Shown one piece after another: positions 1 through 8,060 of a DNA stretch of 64,000 bases. Both the position numbers and the translations under genes were made by a program. How positions within the stretch are numbered: position 1 is the first letter of the stretch; every line of letters begins with the position of its first letter. The notes below the pieces were generated by a model. That model saw nothing but the letters and a program-made list of their open reading frames with translations, searched no databases and had not been told where the DNA came from. This DNA comes from Limonium bicolor (Eukaryota; Streptophyta; Magnoliopsida; Caryophyllales; Plumbaginaceae). The stretch is from positions 93,469,298 to 93,533,297 of the forward strand of contig CM041783.1 in NCBI GenBank assembly GCA_023374045.1. Reading direction: 5' to 3'.

Positions 1-31
1 TTGGGCATGTTCTGGTGGCGTCCGACCCAGG

Positions 32-262
32 GGTCCGACCCAAGTTTGGGTCGGACAGCCTCTGTTAGACGCCAGTGAATGGTTCTGGAACGATCCGACC
101 CAGAGGATTTGGGTCGGACGGATGAGGTTTAGAAGACGGAAATTTCTGGAATGGTCCAACCCAGTTGGTTGGGTCGGACATGGGTCGGACAAGTGGAGTT
201 TTTCAAACCCGAAAGTTACTGGAAGGGTCCGACCCAGTTGGTGGGTCGGACGGTGGGTCGGA
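32..262 (+). repeat. LTR hairpin array, TCCGACCC type (E2 5' LTR)
   Basis: There are about four modules of 60-75 bp. Each contains GTCCGACCCA-like arms followed by TGGGTCGGAC arms, and most begin with a conserved TTCTGGAA(T)GG. The 3' LTR copy (52972-53236) differs by one extra 12-bp arm, so arm number is unstable. The arm sequence differs from the GACCGACCTT type in the E1, E3 and E4 LTRs although the module layout and the CTGGAATGG flank are kept. Confidence 0.8.
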
Positions 263-1358
263 CAACCCTTAACACTTAAAAAAAACTTTAAATTCTAAGG
301 ATGTTTAATGGTTTTAATGGTACACCATTTAGAGGGCATTGATGATTATAAACCTAACAACCTAAGGGGATTAAGTTAAGTTAAATATAAGTTCATAAGC
401 TTAAGGTTAAGTTGCAAGATTAAGTTACAAGACTTAAGAAGTGTTAATTGGGGACCACTAAGGGTTAAATAAGTTAAGCAATGTATAGATACTTAATGAT
501 TTAAGTTGGATGGATATTTTAGGACTTGAAAGTTGGAAACCGGAGGAGTATTAAACAACCGGGACGATCGACGGTGAACGGTACAATCTTTCTTGTGACC
601 TGCTTGCTAACGAGGTGTCCCTCGGCTTGTGTGCTATCTGTTTACTTGCTATGACTAAGACAAGATAAAGCATGCAACCGGTTATATTTGTTCTCGTTGC
701 GTATGTGGTTTCTTTACACTAACCCACGAGACTTGAGATTTTTACTAACCGAGTTTAGTACTTACTGAGTTAAGAATAAGAGTTAAGTAATGGTGATTGT
801 TGGTTAATACCCGTTAAGGTTTAACTAACACATGGTGTTTAAGATTTCTACTAACTGGAACTTGAGTGAGGAAACCCGGGACTGACTCCGGTCATGCATG
901 CTAAGGAAAGGGGGACGGTATCTGAATCAGATCCGCCCTCCGCTTAAGGACTTGTCTTCGGACTTGTTGCCTAGGGCCGGTTGCCAGCTCAGCTACGCTG
1001 GACTCCCGTCCAAGGTAGGTGGCATTAAGATGGTGCGGTGGGATCACCTAAATCCCAGGTTTGAAATTAAGCTACAACCAATCCCTTCCAGGAACGGTTT
1101 GTATACTGAGAATAAGTTAAGGTTAAGATTAAGGTAAGTTAAGGAACTGAGGTTAAGGAAATCAGGACTAAGGAGGGGGTTACTAACCCACTTGATAAGG
1201 GAACGCTTGTGTCGTTCATTGTTTGTGAACTATGTATGTTCATTTATGGATTGTTGTTTATTGCACTTAATATCATGCTCGTGTACTTAATCAATTTCCA
1301 TGCTATCGACAATTAGTCGTCGTAGCCCCGTTAGCTTGGGGGCCATGAGAGGGAGTAC

Positions 1359-1400
1359 CAGCATTCGTGCTGACCCCCTTTGGGGGCTGTTTTTTACACT
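1359..1400 (+). promoter_or_regulatory. Conserved double stem-loop followed by T-run near LTR 3' end (E2 5' LTR)
   Basis: Arms CAGCA and TGCTG enclose a TTCG tetraloop, followed at once by CCCCC-TTT-GGGGG and a run of T ending near TTGTAGGTAAG. The same arrangement lies at equivalent places in the other LTR types with different loops. It could mark RNA 3'-end formation in the R region, or a structured 3' splice site, because the T-run precedes CAG|GT in the 3' LTR copy. Its role is inferred. Confidence 0.55.
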
Positions 1401-2043
1401 TGTAGGTAAGAGGCCTGAAATACCCCAAACTTTAGTATGTTGTTTAAACATTAAAACATGATTTATCAAGACAAGAAAATGTCTTAGAAACATTAATAAA
1501 CAATTTAAACCATAAAGAACACAATTAAATACCTTAAGGTCAATATGGGCTAAAATGTGCTCTAAGCTTGGAATAAGCTTGGGTAAGACCTAATGAACTT
1601 ACCAAGATCTTATTTATATGTTAATGAACATATTAAATCAATTACCAAAGAAAACCAAGCTTGAAAACGAGTTAAAACACAAAATGTGCTTTAAGAAGTC
1701 TTAAAGCACATTTTTGAAAAATTGTCTTGTAAATGAGTTTTGAGTGGCTAAATGTCCATCATTACTCTTAAATATATATGTGTACTATATAATATCACAT
1801 TTGGGTGGCTATATCAATGGGAAATCAAAAATTTCACTTCTATGTGCCTTGTTTTATGAATAGTGATTTTTATAAGCTAGTTTGTAACATATGTTGTATT
1901 AAGTAATTAAATTGACAAATAAAGACTAAAATACCCTCATTGTATTATAGGGGGCCGGTTTCCTAAGTGTGGTGACTCACCACTCACTTATTAACATGTT
2001 AAATAAATAAAGATGACTAACTAGGTACTATTTACTTTAAGGC

Positions 2044-2052
2044 TTAAATATC
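2044..2052 (+). promoter_or_regulatory. Candidate TATA box of E1
   Basis: TTAAATATC is followed by a pyrimidine-rich stretch (TCTCATTCTCTCATTTCCC), the layout of a plant Pol II core promoter and leader. E2 and E6 have ATAAATATC at the same relative place. The transcription start is not shown by sequence alone. Confidence 0.4.
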
Positions 2053-3611
2053 TTCTAAAAGCAAGTTTTATCTCATTCTCTCATTTCCCTCCTCCATTTC
2101 ACACGGTTCCAACTTCTTCTTCCTCCCTTCTTGCTGTTCTCTCACGGTAATATCACCACCACCATTAAAACTCAAGCTTTGACCTCTTGTAAATCCAAGC
2201 TCACTTAACCAAATCAAAAACAAACACCACCATTCTCTTCCTTTTATCAAGCTCTTCATTTCTATCTTCTCAAAACTTCAAGAGCCCCATTTCGGTGCCA
2301 TGGAGTTCCACCATTGAAGGAGCTTGAGCTTGTATTTCTACATATTATTACTCTCCTTTGCTTCTAGGTAAGGAATCTCAAATAAAAACAACATTTCCTC
2401 CATGTTTTTGCCTTGACCGAAAATGTACATTGATGGAGATCTTTGTGTGACTTTGCTATAGCTTCATTCCTACTCTTCATGGACTAGGTGGAGTCCTCTC
2501 TTGATATATATTCAAACTCTCTTCAAAGATCAAGGTAAAACAACTACATTAATGTTTCTGAAACAATGTAAAATTAGGGTTTACAATGAGATGAAGCTTA
2601 TAGCTTGAATACTCATTATAATGTTTGTATATTGTTTAGAACTTGACAAGGAATCAAATACCTTACCGGTTTTATAAGGAAACAAGAAAGAAGTTGTTTG
2701 GAAAAGAGGTAAATATACTAACCTAATGTTGTTTTAATGCCTTAGGAGAAATGAGCTTATAATGCTTGTTAAAAACTACCTAAAGAGCAAAAGGGTGAAT
2801 GACCTAGTAACTGTTCTCAAGGAGACTAGTAAAAGAACATATGTTTTGTTGTATGTATTTGCAGGTCAAAGGCTTATATATTGTGGAAATTCAGTGTTTA
2901 TGATTTAAGCACTTTAAGGGCCTAGGAGCCATGCATTTTAAGGGCCTAAGTGCCATGCAATTTAAAGTTATGCATTATATTTTAATGTAGTGGGATTTGA
3001 GTGAAGTTTTAGGTATGAGAGTGTTCTTGGTGTTCTTAGTGTTCTTGGCTGTTTAAAGGTGAAAACAATGTGCTTTGGTGTAACAAAATGCTAGGAAAAC
3101 CTATGTCGAAATTTAGGAAATGCATAAGGGGTTCAAGATGTTTTAAAGGAATTTTTGATGAACTAGGAAGTGTTCTAGAGTGTAATAAGGACTTAGGCAT
3201 GATCTTGAGGTTTTAGTATGTACCAAAGTCATTTTGGACTTAGGTAAAGACTTAGGCAAACTTTGGTAAACAAAGGAGAAAGTGTGAACTTGAAAAAGGA
3301 TTTCAAGAAATGGCATAAGGAGTTGATGGTAGGAAATGATGCTTGAAAGATGATGTTAAAATGAAGAGAAAGTATTTTGAGATAGTAGTTATCATAGGTA
3401 TGAAACACCACTTGGAGACTAGGAGAAAACATTGTAAGTGTTAGGAATTTTGTGAAGATATAAGTAAAGGCTTAAGGAATTAGAAAATGAGTTTTATGAG
3501 TGTTTAAGGATGTCTTAAGGTGTGTTTGAAGTGCCCAAATGAGGTTAGGGTGTACTAGGATATATGGGGTGAAGTTTGAAGTTGAATGAGAAAAGGAAAA
3601 CAAAGGTCTGG

Positions 3612-3950
3612 GGCAGACCGAACTTGCGACCGAACTTGCAAGTTCGGTCGAGCCCAGTTTACCCTGCGAGAATTGGCTTCTGGAATGGACCGACCTTGGG
3701 GACCGGACTTGCAAGGTCGGTCGGGCTTGTATTTTGTGTACGGATTGAGTTACTGGAATCGACCGAACATGGGACCGGACTTGGCAAGTTCGGTCGGGCT
3801 AAATTTTCAAAGGGAAGAAACTCTCGGGAATAGACCGAACATGCGACCGAACTTACAAGGTCGGTCGGAGTAGAAAATTTTGACGGAAATGTGTTCTGGA
3901 ATCGACCGAACTTGGGTAAGTTCGGTCGGTAAGGTCGGTCGGACCAAAAC
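3612..3950 (+). repeat. LTR hairpin array, GACCGAACTT type (E1 5' LTR)
   Basis: There are five modules of about 65 bp. Each has inverted arms such as GACCGAACTTG and CAAGTTCGGTC, or the paired variant GACCGACCTTG and CAAGGTCGGTC, separated by a spacer with TTCTGGAAT. The C-to-A change in one arm is matched by G-to-T in the other. The array is followed by an A-run. An identical array is in the 3' LTR. Confidence 0.85.
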
Positions 3951-4888
3951 TTGTAAAAAAAAACAGAAAAGAATGTGACTTATGTAGTTAACCCTAGGGG
4001 GTATAATGAAGGTAACCTAGGGTAAGTTAGACATTAAAAACATGTCATACAATCATGTTAAATACTTAGTAAGTTTGAAGTTAAATAAATAATTAACCGA
4101 CGTTACTAATGTGTTTAGGATTCTCTCAAGGTGGAAACGAATCGAGGCAAGGACCAAGGTATGGTTTTCTTGCAGTCTGTTGTCTACCGGTTTACACCGG
4201 CTTGGGTGTTGTTTGCTTTTCTGTGTGTTACGACCTTATAAGATTAAGGCATGAAAAGAGTTTACAGTTGTTATATATTATGATGTTGTATTATTGTGAC
4301 TCCTTCCCTTGGTGTGTCTAACAAGACCTAAACACTTACTTGTGTGTGACTTAACAAAATGTTGTGTGATCACTAACAAGTGCTAACCGGGGGAGTGAGG
4401 AGTCCGGTCATGTTCCGGCCACGCGTGTGAGGACGAGAGTCGATGTCATATCCGGTTCGGCTCTCTTGGTGTATGTATAGGTTGTATTCCAATTTGGTTT
4501 CTACCTTCCCTTAGCTTATCCAAAGCTAGTATACTGACTCACGTCGGGCCACAGGGGCATACAAATGTTATTTCGGTGTGCTTGGGATTACTATATCCGA
4601 CACACCTTGGGTATAAGTTAACCGTTCGATATAACTGGATGGTAACGAGGTTGGTAACGAGCTTAGCATGAGATTGGCATTAATCTCTAGGCTCACTATG
4701 TATACTAACTATGGTGGAAGGTTCCTTGTGTGAACCGGTTTCATGGTGTTATGTATTGTTATGGTGCTATGCAATTTCCCTTGCTATGCTATGGTGTATA
4801 TATGTTGGATGTTTAAAATGAATGCCATGTTATCATGACAATTGGTTGCGCGTATCCCGGTAGTCGATGGGCTGCGCGTTAACCATAC

Positions 4889-4927
4889 CAGCAAAGGTTG
4901 CTGACCCCCTCGGGGGCTCCATATTTT
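4889..4927 (+). promoter_or_regulatory. Conserved double stem-loop with T-run near LTR 3' end (E1 5' LTR)
   Basis: Arms CAGCA and TGCTG enclose AAGGT. They are followed by CCCC-CTCG-GGGG, then CTCCATATTTTACTGCAGG. The arms match the E2 and E3 versions while the loops differ. The copy in the 3' LTR is at 15135-15173. Confidence 0.55.
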
Positions 4928-5321
4928 ACTGCAGGATGAGGATCGAAGAAGCGGAGTGGCTCTAGATCCTAGGTCGTTGATGTACTTTTGGTTATTTTGG
5001 TTGTTGAGCCCGGGATGCGCCTGTGCTCTCGAGGTATTACATTTTGGTACCGTTCGTTAAACAGTGGTGGATGTTTACAGTTGGTAGTTGTGATGTAAAT
5101 TAAATACTCGGTATTGTTGGCTATATATATATATATGTGGATGTTAAGATCTATGCTCGGGAGTCTGATCATCAGACCGATACACTTGTATTTATTCTGC
5201 CTAGTTAACCACGTGGGTGGTTAACGGCGTTGTAACACCAAAGCGTTAAATTATTGTTGGTTGGTTATTTCCGCTGCGATTTCAGTAGTTGGTAGGGGCG
5301 TTGTAGGGGTGTTACAAAAAG

Positions 5322-5348
5322 TGATATCAGAGCGAAGTATCGCTCTGA
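5322..5348 (+). promoter_or_regulatory. Primer binding site (initiator tRNA-Met) overlapped by a 9-bp hairpin
   Basis: TGATATCAGAGC (5322-5333) lies 5 bp after the LTR and differs by one base from the plant tRNA-iMet site TGGTATCAGAGC. Its 3' half is the left arm of a perfect hairpin: TCAGAGCGA (5327-5335), loop AGTA, TCGCTCTGA (5340-5348). The hairpin is also present in E3, E4 and E5 with changed but pairing arms; E2 keeps a damaged version. Confidence 0.9.
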
Positions 5349-5535
5349 TGACTAGAATACCGAGCTTAGGGACATACCGAGTTAGGAAACCTAACCATAG
5401 TTACCTAAGTGAACAGATTTGGGAAGGTTAACCACTAACTAAGTGTGGAATTACCTTGTTGTCGGGAAGATGCTACAATCGTTGGACCGATAAATGTGCA
5501 AGCACAGTGCTAATGAAATGTTCATATGAATTCAG

Positions 5536-6993
5536 ATGGCAGGTAGACCACGAGGTAGAGGCCGCGGGCGCGGTGTTGGAGATGCGGGTGACCAGGGCGA
5601 TGATACTACGGCACAGACCATGGCTGAGGCAGTAGCAGCCGCCGTAGCCCAGATGGTACCCCAGATGGTTGCTGCATTACAGCAAGGGCAACAGCCCGGA
5701 GTTCAGCCACCGCCACCGCCACGAGAGACCAATTGGGTCAAGGCGTTGGCTGATCTGAGACTGCCGTCGTTCAATGGGGAGACCGACCCTCGCAAGCTGG
5801 AGGCGTACATCTCCGAGCTGGAGACCGCCTACGAGACCTTGGCAGTACCTGCTGAAGCTAAGGTCCGTCTTGCCGCTTACTACTTGAAGGGTTCGGCACA
5901 GAGTTGGTGGAAGTTGGTGAGAGAGGACAGGATAGCTGATCCTGAGTTTGGTTGGAGGGAGTACATGGCTCTACTGCGAGCCAAGTATTACCCTGTACAT
6001 GTGCAGGAGGCCAAGCGCCTCGAGCTGGACAGTCTGAGGCAGGGGGATAAGATGTCGTTTGATGACTACTACACCGCATTCACCGGCCTTATCCACCTGT
6101 TACCAGACCTTGGGTACTCGAACCGAGTGTTGGTGAACCGGTTCTACAATGGTCTTAGCCACCGTCTCCGCTACGGGATGGGGCCAGCTGAGTATACTAC
6201 CTTGCAGGTAATTAGAGTACCATGTTGTGAATCAATTTATGCCATGAGTGAATGTTAATGTGAGTTGGTAAGTTGTTTTGCGGGGCATGACTGACATCCT
6301 AAAATTCAGGAGTGCTATCATGCCGCTGCTAAGGTTGAAATTACCGTCCGTCTGAGGGACGAGGAGAATGCGCACAAGCGCAAGGCCACTAACGAGGGCC
6401 AGAGTCAGCAAGGGTATGGGGGAGGAAAGAAAAAGAAACCCTACCCTCAGCCCCAGAAGAGTCAGTACCAGGGTGACAAGGGCCAAGCCCAGACCACCAC
6501 AGCTGATGAGCCACTGAAGCTCACGTATGCGTATGCGGCGAAGCCTCTACGCTCCTACCCGCCTAAGGGTAATTATCTAATCCTGTGTGATAAGTTGAAG
6601 TGTATGTTGATAAGTTGTGAGACAAGTATTGATTGTGTGATGTGATAGCAGCTAGCGCGGGTTCGGGACCGGAGCGCCACTTTTACTGTAAGTGGTGTAA
6701 CGGAGACCACCCCGGCAAAGACTGCAAGGGGAATGACGTGAAGTGTCATTACTGCCAGAAGATGGGGCACCGTGAGTTTGAGTGCTGGCAGAACCCCAAT
6801 GGCAGGAACTATAAGCCAAAGGGGCAGTGGAAGGGTAAGACTACCGCGACCACCGAAAGCCCGAAGGCGATCATCCAGCAGTCTTCTGACAAGAAGTACA
6901 CTGAATCCCAGAAAGGGAAGGGTACGGGGTCCGGCAAGGCCGCCCTGAATGTGGTGGACCGGTCTGAGGCACCAGGATCCTCTTCGAGACCAG
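5536..6993 (+). CDS. gag: E1 Gag in three exons (5536-6207, 6310-6568, 6652-6993): capsid region plus two zinc knuckles
   Basis: The ATG at 5536 follows TTCAG and opens an Arg/Gly-rich start (GRPRGRGRGRG). Exon 1 holds the retrotransposon Gag region, with a WW pair near residue 124 and a KYYP motif, the part that builds the particle. Exon 2 is short and basic (GGKKKK). Exon 3 carries two zinc knuckles, CKWCNGDHPGKDC (CX2CX3HX4C) and CHYCQKMGHREFEC (CX2CX4HX4C), which bind RNA. Exon ends are placed at GT/AG sites that keep frame: phase 0 after ACC TTG CAG, phase 1 after AAG G, phase 1 after CCA G. E2 has the same junctions in the same phases, strong evidence that they are real introns. Read unspliced, exon 1 soon stops at 6256 and exon 3 at 7002. 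Exon 3 should join either AlkB (7143) or Pol (8061). Confidence 0.85.
6208..6309 (+). other. Predicted gag intron 1 (E1)
   Basis: Donor CAG|GTAATT and acceptor AAAATTCAG|GAG span 102 bp in phase 0. The E2 counterpart is 45061-45146. Exon sequence on both sides aligns between E1 and E2; the intron does not, as expected of spliced-out sequence. Confidence 0.8.
6569..6651 (+). other. Predicted gag intron 2 (E1)
   Basis: Donor AAGG|GTAATT and acceptor GATAGCAG|CT span 83 bp in phase 1. An alternative acceptor three bases earlier (ATAG) also keeps frame. The E2 counterpart is about 45400-45499. Confidence 0.75.
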
Positions 6994-8060
6994 GTACCGC
7001 CTAAACTGTTAAATGAAAAAGTGATTGCTTACCGCATTTCATGCATGAGTGTTGTATTAGTGAGTCTAATGTACAACCACTTAAGTAATGAGTTATAGAA
7101 TAATGTGAGAGACACCTAAATTAGACAATGTGGAAAACTTAGGAACCTTCAATATCTGTTATCCAATCCCGCCCACACCAAACCCTGAAGAGACCGCCAT
7201 CAGCATCACCGAATTCCCACTGGAGCAATGTCAGGTTATCCAACCAGGTATGATACTCTTAAATGGATACCTGACACCGGAAGCACAAATCCACATCATC
7301 AGGCGTTGCAACGAACTTGGAGCAGCACCAGGAGGTTTCTACACACCCGAATACCCGAGCGGTTCGAAGATGAAGCTGAAGATGATGTGCATGGGTAAGG
7401 ACTGGAATCCTTACACCAAGTCATATCAGGATGTACGAGCTGAAGACGGAGCAACTGTACCAGGCATACCTGAGGAGTTCCTTGCGGTCGTTAACCACGC
7501 CGTGGGAATTGCTCAGCAAGTTGAATCAGGACCGATCCCGAATGTTAAAGCGGACTTGTGTATTGTGAACTTCTACCAGAAAGGTGGACGGTTAGGGTTA
7601 CACCAAGATAGGGACGAGTCACCCGAGTCTCTAAGTAAGGGAGTACCCGTGGTGTCTTGGTCCATTGGTGATACCGCAGTGTTTATGTACGGCGAGCAGA
7701 AGCGTGGTGATCTCGCAAAGAAGCTAGTGTTGAAGTCAGGTGATGTATTAATCATGGGAGGACAATCGAGGATGTTATACCACGGTATCAAGAAGATTAA
7801 CTTGAATACCGCACCATCGACAGTGGTAAATGCCACACATCTGAAACCCGGACGTTTGAATTTGACCTTCAGGCAGTTTTGAGCCTTGTGTAACCATGTA
7901 ATGTAATAAGCCAGATGTATGTTAAGGAAGCTATCTATAGTCATGTCTACAATGTAACCAACTTATGGTGTAAAGAGGGTGTTAATGAATAAAGAGTGGT
8001 TGTTTTGGAGTGTATCAAACGTGTTACTACCGTATACTTATGAGTTTGTGAATGAACTAG
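6994..8060 (+). other. Predicted alternative intron 3 (E1): one donor, acceptors at 7142 and 8060
   Basis: The donor CCAG|GTACCG at 6994 lies in phase 1. Acceptor one, AACTTAG|GA (intron 6994-7142), joins Gag in frame to AlkB. Acceptor two, GAACTAG|GC (intron 6994-8060), joins Gag in frame to protease and skips AlkB. E2 has donor 45821 and acceptors ending 45952 and 46847 at aligned places and in the same phase. Between the AlkB stop and 8060 (7883-8060) no other coding sequence is seen. Confidence 0.7.
7143..7882 (+). CDS. E1 AlkB-family Fe(II)/2-oxoglutarate dioxygenase exon
   Basis: AlkB proteins oxidatively remove methyl groups from bases of DNA or RNA. The exon encodes about 246 residues. 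Visible motifs are iron ligands LHQDRDE (HxD, CAC at 7601), distal His in YHGI (7781), and the C-terminal 2-oxoglutarate motif RLNLTFRQF (RxNxTxR, 7853-7873). SWSIGD and LKSGDVLIMGG strands lie between, as in bacterial AlkB and plant ALKBH1-like proteins. It is full length for the catalytic domain and unbroken, ending at TGA 7880. The frame has no ATG near its start but is entered in phase from the gag donor, so a Gag-AlkB protein is likely, packaged or particle-associated. E2 has the same exon in the same place. The substrate is unknown; protection of element RNA from methylation marks, as proposed for AlkB domains of some plant RNA viruses, is an inference. Confidence 0.93.

Larger units (their letters stand above)
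1..1415 (+). repeat. E2 5' LTR, first segment (starts outside window)
   Basis: This segment matches 52960-54357 of the E2 3' LTR almost base for base and is cut at 1415 by E1. It holds a hairpin array at its start (about 32-262) and a paired stem-loop plus T-run near its end (1359-1395). The short open frame around 898-1137 also occurs in the 3' LTR copy, has no recognisable domain, and I do not regard it as a gene. Nothing else coding is visible. Confidence 0.93.
1416..5316 (+). repeat. E1 5' LTR (3.9 kb)
   Basis: The boundaries follow from TG...CA ends, the AGGCC duplication and the primer site at 5322. From the 5' end it holds a block also found in the E2 and E3 LTRs (about 1680-1770), an AT-rich TATA-like site (2044-2052), a pyrimidine-rich stretch, several AAG|GTAAA-type donors (about 2367, 2535, 2709), a TTTGCAG|GT acceptor-like site near 2863, the hairpin array (3612-3950) and the 3' stem-loop (4889-4927). 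No coding region is seen. Confidence 0.95.

Noticed and set aside
898..1137. 79-codon frame in the E2 LTR, also in the 3' LTR at 53868
   Set aside because: It is repeated only because the LTR is repeated; no domain, and the surrounding LTR is otherwise non-coding.
7979..8060. Start of Pol at a codon upstream of 8061
   Set aside because: The stretch has no counterpart in E2 and no motif, while the aligned AG sites at 8060 and 46847 mark where similarity begins.
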